This document shows positions 17,516 through 26,678 of a stretch of DNA of 64,000 nucleotides, one piece after another. The position numbers and the translations under genes were made by a program. This DNA is from CAJBVG01 sp943372995 (GTDB lineage Bacteria > Bacteroidota > Bacteroidia > Sphingobacteriales > Sphingobacteriaceae). The stretch is taken from contig CALSAQ010000005.1 of the NCBI GenBank assembly GCA_943372995.1, positions 62,001 to 126,000 on the forward strand. The letters run 5' to 3'. How positions within the stretch are numbered: the stretch's first letter is position 1; every line of letters starts with the position of its first letter. Under the pieces are notes generated by a model that worked only from the letters and a program-made list of their open reading frames with translations, ran no database searches and had not been told where the DNA came from.

Positions 17516-19364
17516 CTTTTTTACCTTTCATAGCATGTGAAACTGCTATATCCATTACTCTTTCTGCAAAAGGGCGAGTGTAATCGTTCAATAAATCTAT
17601 TGCCTTTAATATCGAATCTTTATTTGCTTTAGGTAATTCTTCCTTTAACTGATTAATAAGCTTTTTTGTTTGAGCAATTTCCTCAATATTTAAATAATCA
17701 GCACTTTTCCTTAAAAAGTTTTCTGCTGTATACACCATTTGTTCACCTTCTGTTCTGGCTTCAATTACCATACGTTGTTCTACGTCTTCTTTAGCATGTT
17801 GAACAGAGTCTAACAACATTTGTTCTACCTGATCGTCGGTTAGGCCATAAGTTGGTTTCACTTCTACTTCTTGCTTCACACCAGAACGTAATTCAATAGC
17901 TTGTACTTTTAATATTCCATCGGCATTCAGTAAAAAATTAATGTCCACCTTAGGTAAACCTGCAGGCATAGAAGGTATCCCTCTTAAATCGAATTCTGCC
18001 AACTTCCTATTTTCTTTTACTAAATCTCTCTCTCCTTGATATACTGAAACCTTCATGTTTACTTGGCCATCTATAGAAGTAGTATATTGTCTACCCGCTT
18101 TAGTAGGCACTTTAGAATTTCTTGGAATAATTACATCCATTAATCCTCCCATCGTTTCTATTCCTAATGAAAGAGGAGTAACATCTAATAATAAAATATC
18201 CGTACGATTACCTGATAATACGTCGGCTTGTATAGCTGCACCTAATGCCACCACTTCGTCTGGATTAATTGAATCGTGTACAGGTTTTTTGAAAAAATCA
18301 GCAACTCGTTCTTTCACATATGGAGTTCTTGTAGAACCTCCTACCATTACCACTTGATGAATATCGTTTACTGATAAGCCTGCATCTTTTAAAGCTTGCT
18401 CGCAACAGCCAATTGTTTTGTCGACTAGTGCTTTTATTAATTTTTCAAACGTAGCGCGATTAATTGCACAATCGTGTTCATTCACTTTTGTCTGAAATAT
18501 ATTTTGAGAACTGAGTGCAATTTTTGCCTCTTCAGCGGCTAATCGGAACGACTGTGCCAGAGACGTATCATTCATAACGGTTTTAGGATCTAGTTTCAAT
18601 CCCTCTAACCAATAATCGATAATCACACGATCAAAATCATCCCCACCCAAAAATGTATCCCCATTGGTAGAGAGTACTTCAAATATTCCATTTTGAATTT
18701 TCAAGATAGAAACATCGAATGTTCCTCCACCTAAATCATATACGGCAATAGTTTGCTCTTCATTCGGATTTAATCCTATGCCATAAGCCAAACTAGCTGC
18801 TGTAGGTTCGTTTACAATTCTCAATACATCTAGCCCTGCAATTTTCCCCGCATCTCGAGTCGCTTGTCTTTGTGCGTCATTGAAATAGGCAGGTACTGTA
18901 ATCACCACTTTGTTTACTGGTGTTTTTAAAGCATGCTCCGCCCTATCCTTCAATTCACGCAAAATCATAGCAGATAATTCAATAGGTGTATAGAATTTAT
19001 CACCTACTTTAATTTTCACAATGCTTTCAGAATTATCATCAATCACCTTATAACTAAAAAAATCTTTGAAATTTTCTATGTCTTTATAAGATTGACCTAA
19101 TAATCTTTTTACTGAAAAAATAGTATTCTGAGGGTCTGAAATTAAATAAGGTTTGGCTTCATTACCTACAATAAGTTCTCCTGTAGGATGAAAATGTATG
19201 ATGGAAGGCACTAATATACCTTTACCTGTATCGTTAATCACTCTGGCATTTTTATCATCATCGATGTATGCAATTAAGCTGTTAGTTGTGCCTAAATCAA
19301 TTCCTATGATGATTTCTTCTTTCTGAAGAGTGCCTGTTGCGATGTTAATGGAAACTTTTGCCAT
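17505..19364 (-). CDS. hscA: Hsp70-family Fe-S assembly chaperone HscA
   Basis: A 619-residue Hsp70. The ATPase domain (about 1-390) shows IGIDLGTTNSLIAYI, the phosphate-2 loop AVYDLGGGTFDVSIL, and VVMVGGSTRTPYVKE. The substrate domain follows, with LLLDVTPLSLGIETMGG as linker region. The N-terminal lead-in MAKVSINIATGTLQKEE before the first ATPase strand, and the short C-terminus without a charged tail, favour HscA over DnaK. HscA helps transfer Fe-S clusters from IscU. No hscB or isc genes are in the window, so HscA versus a second DnaK rests on sequence alone. Confidence 0.85.
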   Translation of the reverse strand: MAKVSINIATGTLQKEEIIIGIDLGTTNSLIAYIDDDKNARVINDTGKGILVPSIIHFHPTGELIVGNEAKPYLISDPQNTIFSVKRLLGQSYKDIENFKDFFSYKVIDDNSESIVKIKVGDKFYTPIELSAMILRELKDRAEHALKTPVNKVVITVPAYFNDAQRQATRDAGKIAGLDVLRIVNEPTAASLAYGIGLNPNEEQTIAVYDLGGGTFDVSILKIQNGIFEVLSTNGDTFLGGDDFDRVIIDYWLEGLKLDPKTVMNDTSLAQSFRLAAEEAKIALSSQNIFQTKVNEHDCAINRATFEKLIKALVDKTIGCCEQALKDAGLSVNDIHQVVMVGGSTRTPYVKERVADFFKKPVHDSINPDEVVALGAAIQADVLSGNRTDILLLDVTPLSLGIETMGGLMDVIIPRNSKVPTKAGRQYTTSIDGQVNMKVSVYQGERDLVKENRKLAEFDLRGIPSMPAGLPKVDINFLLNADGILKVQAIELRSGVKQEVEVKPTYGLTDDQVEQMLLDSVQHAKEDVEQRMVIEARTEGEQMVYTAENFLRKSADYLNIEEIAQTKKLINQLKEELPKANKDSILKAIDLLNDYTRPFAERVMDIAVSHAMKGKKVDE

Positions 19365-19381
19365 ATTCTCTGTTAAAACTG

Positions 19382-19389
19382 CAAATGTA
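19382..19389 (-). promoter_or_regulatory. -7 promoter element of hscA (TACATTTG)
   Basis: On the minus strand TACATTTG matches the Bacteroidota -7 consensus TAnnTTTG and lies 17 bp upstream of the hscA ATG. No clear -33 TTG was found at the expected distance. Confidence 0.6.
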
Positions 19390-19404
19390 TAGAGAAATAC
19401 AGTA

Positions 19405-19438
19405 AAAGCCCGCCATTGTTTTTCAAAAGACGGGATTT
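19405..19438 (-). terminator. Possible terminator downstream of pyrC
   Basis: On the minus strand CCCGTC and GGCGGG pair (one wobble) around a 14-base loop, followed by CTTTTAC. It lies about 120 bp past the pyrC stop and before the hscA promoter. The stem is short, so this is tentative. Confidence 0.4.
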
Positions 19439-19561
19439 TGACAATTTTTTAAAAAATTCCGAGAACTTGTAAACTAATTCTGACTAGGTTTTTCATGAGG
19501 TGTAACATAGGGGAATAGTTTGTTTTTCCTCCTTATTCGATAAAACAGGAAATAAGTTACA

Positions 19562-20893
19562 TTATCTGTTAAACAATAAGCGTTTTCCTCTTTTCTCCTC
19601 ATCAAACTTCCCATTAAAGTAAGCTTTATGCCCATTTACAAAGGTTCCAACAATTGATGAATTAAATGTATGCCCCTCAAATGGCGACCAATTGCATTGA
19701 TATAGTATATTCGATTTGTTTACTGAATATTGCATATTTGGATTAATCAATACTAAATCAGCATAATAGCCCTCTCGAATATATCCCCTATCCACAATGT
19801 TAAATAAGATTGCTGGATTGTGTGCCATCTTTTGAACCAACATTTCTTTGCTCAACTTCCCTTCAATTACTTTATCGACCATTGCCTGCACAGCATGCTG
19901 AACCAATGGACCTCCAGAAGGAGCTAGTAAATATTTTTGTTCTTTTTCTTCAATAGTATGAGGAGCATGATCGGTAGCTATTACATCTATCCGTCCGTCC
20001 AACACCGCTTTCCAAATACCTTCTCTATCAGAGGCTTTCTTTACGGCTGGATTCCATTTTATATAATTTCCTTTCGAAGAATAATCTTCATCGGAGAACC
20101 ACAAATGATGTATACAAGCTTCTGCAGTAATTTTTTTCTGATGAAGTGGCAGCGAATGATCAAAGAGATGAGTTTCTTTTTCGGTAGATATGTGTAATAT
20201 GTGTAAACGTGTTCCGTGCTTCTTTGCTAGCGATACCGCGTACGACGACGACAGATAACAAGCTTCTTCAGAGCGAATTAATGGATGCATATTGATAGTT
20301 ACATCCTCTCCATATTGCTCCTTAAAACTAGCCATGTTATTTTTTATAGTTTGTTCATCCTCACAATGAGTCGCGATGAGTGAAGGGAAGTTTGCGAAAA
20401 TCTTCTCTAAAGTACTCGGATCATCAACGAGCATATTACCTGTTGATGAACCCATAAATATTTTCAATCCACACACCTCTTTGATATTTGTTTTCATCAC
20501 TTCATCGATATTATCATTTGAAGTGCCCATAAAAAATGAATAATTCGCTAATGAGCTTTCGGCTGCTCTATTGTATTTATCAGCTAATAGTTCTTGAGTA
20601 AATACATTCGGAATGGTATTAGGCATTTCCATGTAAGAAGTTATTCCACCAGCTACTGCTGCTTTTGCTTCCGAATAAATAGTGGCTTTATGAGTTAATC
20701 CAGGTTCTCTAAAGTGTACCTGATCGTCTATTGCTCCGGGTATTAACCACAATCCCTCTGCATGAATAACTTCAGCAGTATCATCAGAAATATCAGAAGC
20801 TATTTTTATAATTCTCTCGTTTTCAATTAAAACGTCTTTGATTTCTGATGTTCCTTCGTTGATTACTGTGGCTGATTTTATGAGGTATTTCAT
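19562..20893 (-). CDS. pyrC: Dihydroorotase, class I
   Basis: About 443 residues from the ATG at 20893; the frame extends to 20959 but the promoter lies in between. The enzyme closes carbamoyl-aspartate to dihydroorotate in pyrimidine synthesis. The metal site is visible as IDDQVHFREPGLTHK near residue 58, an ATHCED segment, LHILHIS, and the catalytic ATDHAPHT. In the classical family the first motif is HxHxR; here it is QxHxR (Gln58, His60, Arg62). From memory this substitution is usual in Bacteroidota enzymes. It is transcribed away from the DEAD-box helicase. Confidence 0.9.
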   Translation of the reverse strand: MKYLIKSATVINEGTSEIKDVLIENERIIKIASDISDDTAEVIHAEGLWLIPGAIDDQVHFREPGLTHKATIYSEAKAAVAGGITSYMEMPNTIPNVFTQELLADKYNRAAESSLANYSFFMGTSNDNIDEVMKTNIKEVCGLKIFMGSSTGNMLVDDPSTLEKIFANFPSLIATHCEDEQTIKNNMASFKEQYGEDVTINMHPLIRSEEACYLSSSYAVSLAKKHGTRLHILHISTEKETHLFDHSLPLHQKKITAEACIHHLWFSDEDYSSKGNYIKWNPAVKKASDREGIWKAVLDGRIDVIATDHAPHTIEEKEQKYLLAPSGGPLVQHAVQAMVDKVIEGKLSKEMLVQKMAHNPAILFNIVDRGYIREGYYADLVLINPNMQYSVNKSNILYQCNWSPFEGHTFNSSIVGTFVNGHKAYFNGKFDEEKRGKRLLFNR

Positions 20894-20910
20894 TTTGTCG
20901 ATAGTATATG

Positions 20911-20918
20911 CAAATATA
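20911..20918 (-). promoter_or_regulatory. -7 promoter element of pyrC (TATATTTG)
   Basis: TATATTTG on the minus strand lies 17 bp upstream of the chosen pyrC ATG and matches TAnnTTTG. It supports the internal start at 20893 over the longer frame. Confidence 0.6.
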
Positions 20919-20925
20919 GGAAAAT

Positions 20926-20996
20926 GGATACGGGACACAAGATGTGAGATTTGAGACAAAATTTATATAGTGTCTTATGTCTCCTGTCCTGTGTCC
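20926..20996. repeat. Imperfect inverted repeat with 7-bp periodicity
   Basis: A left arm (20926-20957) rich in GGGACAC and GAGAYNT units and a right arm (20971-20996) with the complementary GTCTCCT, GTCCTGT pattern can pair imperfectly around a short AT loop. It lies between the divergent pyrC and DEAD-box genes, not after a stop codon, unlike most of its relatives here. Confidence 0.5.
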
Positions 20997-21006
20997 AATT
21001 TTTACC

Positions 21007-21014
21007 TATCTTTG
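21007..21014 (+). promoter_or_regulatory. -7 promoter element of DEAD-box gene (TATCTTTG)
   Basis: TATCTTTG matches TAnnTTTG and ends only 5 bp before the ATG at 21020. The transcript would have almost no leader. It argues against the longer frame starting at 20951. Confidence 0.6.
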
Positions 21015-21019
21015 CGGCA

Positions 21020-22396
21020 ATGTCTATAAATTTCGAACAGTTTTCTCTAAATAAACAGTTGTTAAATGCGATTGAGGACTTAGGTTATACAGATCCTACC
21101 CCCATTCAACTAAAAGCAATTCCAACCATAATGAATGGGCAGGATGTTTTAGGAGTTGCGCAAACTGGAACTGGAAAAACTGCGGCCTATGCAATTCCAT
21201 TAATAATGAAACTAAAGTACGCCCAAGGAATGAACCCTAGGGTATTAGTACTTTCACCAACAAGAGAGCTGGCGATTCAAATTCACGAAGATATTGTTGC
21301 CTTATCAAAATATACCGATTTACGTTCAGTAGTATTATATGGCGGATTGGGACCAAAGGCTCAAAAAGAAATATTAAGCAAAGGATTGGATATCGTTATT
21401 GCTACACCTGGAAGATTAGTTGAATTGTATTTAGCTGGAGATTTAATACTTAAAGATTTAAAGACTTTAATTATTGATGAAGCAGATAAAATGCTCGACA
21501 TGGGCTTTATTCACAAAATCAATAAAATCTTAGAGATTGTACCTAGAAAGCGTCAAAACATGCTATTCTCGGCAACAATGAGTGAAAAGGTAAAAACTTT
21601 AGCAGGTGATTTTTTAGCATTCCCTATCATGATTGAGATTGCACCACAAGCAACCCCAGCCGAAAAGATAGAGCAATACCTTTATAAGGTTCCGAACATT
21701 AGAACAAAAATAAATTTACTTCAAAAATTTCTCGAAAATAAAGAGGAGTTCAGTAAGGTTATTGTGTTTTGCAAAACCAGGCAGATTGCAGAAAATCTTT
21801 ACCATTATGCAGAGCGAATTTATGGAAAAGATCAGGTAAGAGTAATACATGCAAATAAAGGACAAAACACCCGTATCAATAGCATTCAAGCATTTAAAGA
21901 AGAAGATGTTCGTATACTTATAGGTACTGATGTAGCCTCAAGGGGAATTGACGTTGCGAATGTAAGTCATGTTATCAATTTTGATGTTCCTTTAATTCAC
22001 GAAGATTACGTACACAGAATAGGCAGAACAGGAAGAGCCAGTAAGTCGGGCATATCCATCACTTTTTGCAATCCCGCTGAAGAGTATCATATTGAGAAAA
22101 TTCAGAAGCTTATTCGTCAGAAGATAAAAGAGCTAGAGGTTCCCGAAAATCTATATATTAAAGACACCCCATTTGCGGAAAGTCAGGCTATAGCAAAAGA
22201 AATCGACATGCAGAAAAGGAAAGAAAACCCTGAATTTAAAGGGGCCTTTCATGATAAAAAGTTTGCCAACAGTAAATTGACTAAAAATATCTCCGATCAA
22301 GCCTATAAAAAGATTAAGGATAAAGAGCGAAAAGAAAAGCTAAAAACTAAAAGAAAAGACATCAAAAGTAAAAGTGGCGGCCGTAAAAAGTCGTAA
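21020..22396 (+). CDS. DEAD-box ATP-dependent RNA helicase, RhlE-like
   Basis: About 458 residues from the ATG at 21020. It unwinds RNA duplexes in ribosome assembly or mRNA turnover. Motifs in order are the Q motif (GYTDPTPIQ), I (AQTGTGKT), Ia (PTRELAIQ), Ib (TPGRL), II (DEAD), III (SAT), IV (VIVFCKT), V (ATDVASRGID-like, GTDVASRGID) and VI (HRIGRTGRA). A Lys/Arg-rich tail (about residues 405-458) probably binds RNA. gldC follows after 14 bp and may be cotranscribed. The exact subfamily (RhlE, DeaD or CshA) is not settled. Confidence 0.92.
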   Translation: MSINFEQFSLNKQLLNAIEDLGYTDPTPIQLKAIPTIMNGQDVLGVAQTGTGKTAAYAIPLIMKLKYAQGMNPRVLVLSPTRELAIQIHEDIVALSKYTDLRSVVLYGGLGPKAQKEILSKGLDIVIATPGRLVELYLAGDLILKDLKTLIIDEADKMLDMGFIHKINKILEIVPRKRQNMLFSATMSEKVKTLAGDFLAFPIMIEIAPQATPAEKIEQYLYKVPNIRTKINLLQKFLENKEEFSKVIVFCKTRQIAENLYHYAERIYGKDQVRVIHANKGQNTRINSIQAFKEEDVRILIGTDVASRGIDVANVSHVINFDVPLIHEDYVHRIGRTGRASKSGISITFCNPAEEYHIEKIQKLIRQKIKELEVPENLYIKDTPFAESQAIAKEIDMQKRKENPEFKGAFHDKKFANSKLTKNISDQAYKKIKDKERKEKLKTKRKDIKSKSGGRKKS

Positions 22397-22410
22397 TAAA
22401 TAATTAAAGA

Positions 22411-22746
22411 ATGAAAACAGCAGAAATTAACATTAAAGTAACCCTCGACGACAATAAGTTACCAGAAACCATCACTTGGAAATCTACAGATGGTGAAAAT
22501 AAAGAAGAAGTATCCTGTAAATCTATGATGTTGGCCCTATGGGATCATCAGTATAACAATACATTACGTCTAGATTTATGGACAAAAGACATGCCTGTAG
22601 ATGAAATGAAGCGCTTTTTTTATGAAACCCTAATGACTATGGGCGACAGCTTCTTAAAGGCTACAGGGGAAAAGAATATCGTGGAAGACCTTAGGGACTA
22701 TTGTGCCCATTTTGCAGAAAAAATGGATTTAAAGGTACAAGGTTAA
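22411..22746 (+). CDS. gldC: Gliding motility-associated protein GldC
   Basis: A 111-residue protein starting MKTAEINIKVTLDDNKLPE and containing LRLDLWTKDMPVDEMKRFF, which matches the GldC family throughout. There is no signal peptide. GldC was found through gliding mutants of Flavobacterium johnsoniae, where its loss weakens but does not abolish motility; its molecular role is unclear. It follows the DEAD-box gene by 14 bp. With porQ and eight sorting-domain proteins in the window it supports a T9SS/gliding lineage, though gldC also occurs in non-motile species. Confidence 0.9.
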   Translation: MKTAEINIKVTLDDNKLPETITWKSTDGENKEEVSCKSMMLALWDHQYNNTLRLDLWTKDMPVDEMKRFFYETLMTMGDSFLKATGEKNIVEDLRDYCAHFAEKMDLKVQG

Positions 22747-22797
22747 TATTGGTTTAGAAATTGCTATATTGGAGCTTTATTTATCCAGTATAGCATT

Positions 22798-25380
22798 TTG
22801 AAAAAGAAGTTTACTATGTCGTATACATGCTTAATTTTAGTAAGCATGTTGTTTATATTCTCCAAATCTGCAGAAGCACAGCTTAAAGTAAGAAAAGAGA
22901 ATAACTACACCAAGATGGTTAATCAGGTTTTAGTAGGATCTGGTGTAGTTGTAAAAAATGTAATTTTTAGGGGAGACACAAACGCCATTGGAATTTTCGA
23001 TGGAAGAAACTCTAATATTGGTTTAGATAGTGGGATTATTATTTCTACTGGAAAAGCTAGAGATGCCGTTGGACCTAACAACGAAAAAGTGAGTACTTCT
23101 AACCAAAAACTTGGTGATGGAGATTTAAACTCATTACTTCAAGGATCTACCACTAAAGATGCTGCTTCGCTTCAATTTGAATTTGTACCCGTTTCAGGTT
23201 TAACCAAATTTCGATTTGTTTTTGCTTCTGAAGAGTACCCTGAATGGATAGACTACCCTTATAACGATATATTTGGATTCTTCCTAAGCGGTCCGAACAT
23301 TACAGGAAAAAAGAATATTGCTGTAATTCCAGGAACACAAGACCCAATCAGTATTAAAACAATCAATCCTAATTCCAATTCAAGTTTATATATAGATAAC
23401 GCAGGTGGAGCAACCGTGCAGTACGATGGTTTTACAAAAATCATTGAGATTACTGCCGATAATTTAATCCCATGCGAAACCTATATTATTAAAATGGTTA
23501 TTGCCGATGTATTTGATGATGCTTACGATTCAGGTTTTTTTCTAGAAGCGCTTAGTTTTAAAAGTGAATCGGAGAATGAAGCAAAAGTAAGTATTGTTAC
23601 CCCTCCTGGGATAAACATCATTCAAGAAAAATGTGATAGTAGTGTTGTAAGGTTTTCTAGGTTAAGCTCTAATACAAGTAATAATCTTACCGTCAAATTT
23701 TCTGCAATTGGTACAGCTACCCCTGGGGTAGATTACGTTAATTTTCCAGACTCTATCGTTATCCAAGCTGGTAGAGCTTTCGCAGATTTAATTGTTTTCC
23801 CTATTGATGATAATATTACAGAAGCACCAGAAGGTATAAAATTTGAAATCACTTCTAATGGAATTTGTTCAGAATCTACCGATTCACTAACAATCAAAGA
23901 TTTCGACACCCTTAAGATTACTTCATTTGTTACTATCAATTGTGAAGGTGATACCATATTTAAACAAGTTAAATATACAGGTGGTTCAACTCGTTTAGCT
24001 TTTTTATGGACAGATAGTTTAGGTGCAGTAAAATCAGCATCAAGTGTACTTATTGCTTCTCCTGATAGCTTAACAATGTTCATCATATCTATTTATGATA
24101 GCTGTATCAACTACACTTCAAAAGACACCATTTATATTCCACCAATTATTCCTGTAATTCTTACTTCGAGTAAAGATACTGTGGTATGTGCACCGGTTAC
24201 TATACCATTGCACGTAAACTCTACAGTTCCTGGGTTACATTATCAATGGACAGCAATGACTCCCGATTTTCAATCCGTCGGAATAATTGCAAACGACACC
24301 TTACCCTCTACTACATTCTCCGTACCGTCTGGTGTATTCGAGATAATAATAACATGTGCCATAACTGATGAGAACTATTGTGCCGACCCTGCAACCTATA
24401 AAGTACTTCAAATTCCTAAAGGTGTATACGGACCAAAAACTGTATATGCTTGTAAAGGAGATACAGTAAAATTAAGAGGATACGGAGGTGGTACCTATAG
24501 TTGGGAAATCAATACAGGTATTATTACTGATAGAACTCAACCCGAAGTATCGATTATTGGCCCAGGTGTTTACAACGTAAACATTACTGATACAGTAAAT
24601 TGTTTAAAATTAGTTTCAGTAGAAGTGGTATACGACACTGTCCCACTCGCTAATGCTGGAGAAGATGTTTTCATTTGTGAAAGAAGTAGTATTTTACTTT
24701 CAGCTGGAGGATCTGATTACGGAACCTATGAATGGTCGCCTGGAACAAGTTTAAATAACTCTCTAAGTGCTACTCCACTTGCTACGCCTACTAAAACAAC
24801 AACATATTATTTAAAAGCTATTAACCATGCTTGTTTTAGTTACGATAGCGTAACTATATATGTTATTGAAAAGCCAGAACTAGAAGTAGATTATTCATTC
24901 GACAGTTGTGCAAAGACAATCTCATTTACAAACACTACTGCACAAACAGATAGCTTCTACTGGGACTTCGGCGATTTCACCTACTCAAAAGAAAGAAGCC
25001 CTGTTCATCTTTACGATACTACAGGAAACCTTCAGGTTACGTTAATTGCAAACAAAGGAACTGATTGTACTGATACTAGTATTATTAATATAAATCTTCA
25101 AGACATCGACCCTAACAAACGTATAGTACCTAATGTATTTAGTCCGAATGGTGATGGCAAGAATGATGTGTTTAAAATAACAGGAGGAAACGTAGGATGT
25201 GCAATAGAGAAGATGAGTATCTATAACAGATGGGGTAAATTACTTCATGAAATAACTAATGTTGAAGTTTGGGAATGGGATGGTAAAATAGGTTCAGAAA
25301 TTGCTCCACCTGGTGTTTATTTTTACAGTATAATTGGAAGAGGTTTTGAAGATGTGGGCATGATAAACATTATGTATTAA
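22798..25380 (+). CDS. Choice-of-anchor L surface protein with T9SS type B sorting domain (copy 1)
   Basis: An 860-residue secreted protein. The start is TTG at 22798 or ATG at 22816; both leave a good signal peptide ending KSAEA. The choice-of-anchor L domain (about 40-255) contains GIFDGRNSNIGLDSGIIIST and FVFASEEYPEWIDYPYNDIF. A Calx-beta-like segment follows (GVDYVNFPDSIVIQAG), then Ig/PKD-like repeats (YWDFGDFTYSKERSPVHLYD). The type B sorting domain ends the protein (VPNVFSPNGDGKNDVF, IYNRWGKLLHE). It is a paralogue of the protein at 31263-33788, with the same domain order and size. It is probably exported by the T9SS; the role is unknown. Confidence 0.9.
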   Translation: MKKKFTMSYTCLILVSMLFIFSKSAEAQLKVRKENNYTKMVNQVLVGSGVVVKNVIFRGDTNAIGIFDGRNSNIGLDSGIIISTGKARDAVGPNNEKVSTSNQKLGDGDLNSLLQGSTTKDAASLQFEFVPVSGLTKFRFVFASEEYPEWIDYPYNDIFGFFLSGPNITGKKNIAVIPGTQDPISIKTINPNSNSSLYIDNAGGATVQYDGFTKIIEITADNLIPCETYIIKMVIADVFDDAYDSGFFLEALSFKSESENEAKVSIVTPPGINIIQEKCDSSVVRFSRLSSNTSNNLTVKFSAIGTATPGVDYVNFPDSIVIQAGRAFADLIVFPIDDNITEAPEGIKFEITSNGICSESTDSLTIKDFDTLKITSFVTINCEGDTIFKQVKYTGGSTRLAFLWTDSLGAVKSASSVLIASPDSLTMFIISIYDSCINYTSKDTIYIPPIIPVILTSSKDTVVCAPVTIPLHVNSTVPGLHYQWTAMTPDFQSVGIIANDTLPSTTFSVPSGVFEIIITCAITDENYCADPATYKVLQIPKGVYGPKTVYACKGDTVKLRGYGGGTYSWEINTGIITDRTQPEVSIIGPGVYNVNITDTVNCLKLVSVEVVYDTVPLANAGEDVFICERSSILLSAGGSDYGTYEWSPGTSLNNSLSATPLATPTKTTTYYLKAINHACFSYDSVTIYVIEKPELEVDYSFDSCAKTISFTNTTAQTDSFYWDFGDFTYSKERSPVHLYDTTGNLQVTLIANKGTDCTDTSIININLQDIDPNKRIVPNVFSPNGDGKNDVFKITGGNVGCAIEKMSIYNRWGKLLHEITNVEVWEWDGKIGSEIAPPGVYFYSIIGRGFEDVGMINIMY

Positions 25381-25403
25381 CAGACAAACTAAATTTTAAA
25401 ACT

Positions 25404-25892
25404 ATGGACGGTCATTATATTCATTTATTAAGTAATCATTTTCCGATAATACTATGTATTGTTGGCTTTATAGTGCTTACTGTTGGATTGTTAAAACATC
25501 AAAAACAAATAAAACAAGTAGGCTTGTTTATTCTTGTTGCTGCATCTCTTGCTACTATTCCCACGTATATTTCTGGAGAGGAAGCCGAACACAAAGTAGA
25601 GCATTTTGCTGGTACTAGTGAAAGCAGTATTGAAGAACACGAAGAAGCTGCCGAATTTGCATTTATCATCTGCGACATCATTGGTGTTTTATCATTCATA
25701 TCTATTTTATTGCTACATAGAAATCACCCATGGTCGTTATGGACGAATCGTATCGTTTGGGCAATAGCAATCTTATCAATAATAACTTTATTTAAAGTTG
25801 GACAATCGGGAGGGCAAATTCGTAGACCTGAGTTACGTTCTGATGCAAATTCAACTGAAACAACCCCAATTCCTCATCAAGATCATGAATAA
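25404..25892 (+). CDS. Four-helix membrane protein, DUF2231-like, of cytochrome cluster
   Basis: A 162-residue protein with four predicted membrane helices (about 12-30, 38-56, 83-103 and 113-132). Conserved-looking histidines lie at the start (HYIHLLSNHFPI) and in a Glu/His-rich loop (GEEAEHKVEHFAG and IEEHEEAAEFAF). The NHFPI segment in the first helix resembles DUF2231 membrane proteins, whose His residues are suspected haem ligands; this is a loose similarity. Its stop overlaps the ATG of the cytochrome-like lipoprotein that follows, so the two are translationally coupled. It may be the inner-membrane electron-transfer partner of that cluster. Confidence 0.75.
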   Translation: MDGHYIHLLSNHFPIILCIVGFIVLTVGLLKHQKQIKQVGLFILVAASLATIPTYISGEEAEHKVEHFAGTSESSIEEHEEAAEFAFIICDIIGVLSFISILLLHRNHPWSLWTNRIVWAIAILSIITLFKVGQSGGQIRRPELRSDANSTETTPIPHQDHE

Positions 25893-26256
25893 GTATTTTT
25901 TAAAAATCATTATTACCGCTTTTGTACTTTCTAGTTCTATTATTTCTTGTAAGCACGAACCCGATTTATCAGGCATCCCAGAAATATCTTTTGCAAACGA
26001 TATACAAGCAATCATCTCTGGTAATTGTGCCATGAATGGCTGCCATGCTAACGATGCTCAATCTGAATTCCCTTTAACTTCGTATAATGATGTAATGAAT
26101 CATGGTGAAGTAAAACCTGGAAACGCACACGACTCCAAAATTTATGAGGTACTCTTAGAAAATGGCGATGATAAAATGCCACCTAATGGAAACCTAACTG
26201 AAATTCAAATTAAAAAAATTTACTTGTGGATAGAACAAGGTGCGAAGGATAATTAA
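25885..26256 (+). CDS. Cytochrome c-like lipoprotein with CX4CH haem motif
   Basis: About 123 residues from the ATG at 25885, which overlaps the preceding stop (ATGAATAA). A lipoprotein signal peptide ends at SSIISC (lipidated Cys22). The mature domain resembles a small c-type cytochrome: a haem-type motif CAMNGCH (Cys48, Cys53, His54; spacing CX4CH in place of CXXCH) and a later DDKMPPNG with Met98 as a likely axial ligand. A C-terminal helix IKKIYLWIEQGAKDN closes the fold. It is probably a periplasm-facing outer-membrane lipoprotein. Whether haem is attached at the wide motif needs experiment. Confidence 0.8.
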   Translation: MNKYFLKIIITAFVLSSSIISCKHEPDLSGIPEISFANDIQAIISGNCAMNGCHANDAQSEFPLTSYNDVMNHGEVKPGNAHDSKIYEVLLENGDDKMPPNGNLTEIQIKKIYLWIEQGAKDN

Positions 26257-26284
26257 GAGTTGTGAATTAATAAATATATTTTAA

Positions 26285-26668
26285 ATGAAAAGAGGAATAT
26301 TAATGTTACTTGTATTAGCGAGCGGTTTAAGTGCTTGTTACTACGATAATTTTTCGGAATTAAATCCTGGACTTGGTTTAAATGGTTGTGATACTACTGG
26401 AACAATTAGTTTTACAGCTAAAGTATTACCCATTATGAATTCATATTGTGGTACTGGTGATGTAAGTTGCCATAAAGATAATAGCAGCTCTGGATTCTAT
26501 ATATTGAATACTAAAGCTGGAGTTGATGTTGCCATTGCAGATGGTAAATTCTTAGGAGCAATTAAACACGATGGCTCAGCTATCGCAATGCCTAAAAATG
26601 GAGGTAAACTCGACGACTGCTCGATAGCAATTATTGAAAAATGGATAAATACTGGTAAAGCTGATTAA
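26285..26668 (+). CDS. Cytochrome c-like lipoprotein with CX6CH motif
   Basis: A 127-residue lipoprotein (lipobox LSAC, Cys18). It has the same layout as the preceding gene: a strand, a helix ending in the haem-type motif, a middle segment, AIAMPKNGG with a likely axial Met, and a closing helix IIEKWINTGKAD. The haem-type motif is CGTGDVSCH (Cys55, Cys62, His63), a spacing of CX6CH that is well outside the usual CXXCH. Cys35 and a Cys near residue 112 are further cysteines that could form a disulfide. It lies 28 bp after its neighbour and 10 bp before a beta-barrel gene. Confidence 0.78.
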   Translation: MKRGILMLLVLASGLSACYYDNFSELNPGLGLNGCDTTGTISFTAKVLPIMNSYCGTGDVSCHKDNSSSGFYILNTKAGVDVAIADGKFLGAIKHDGSAIAMPKNGGKLDDCSIAIIEKWINTGKAD

Positions 26669-26678
26669 AGAAAATAAA

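Noticed and set aside
20894..20959. Longer pyrC
   Set aside because: The -7 element TATATTTG lies inside the extension, and the ATG at 20893 begins the conserved part.
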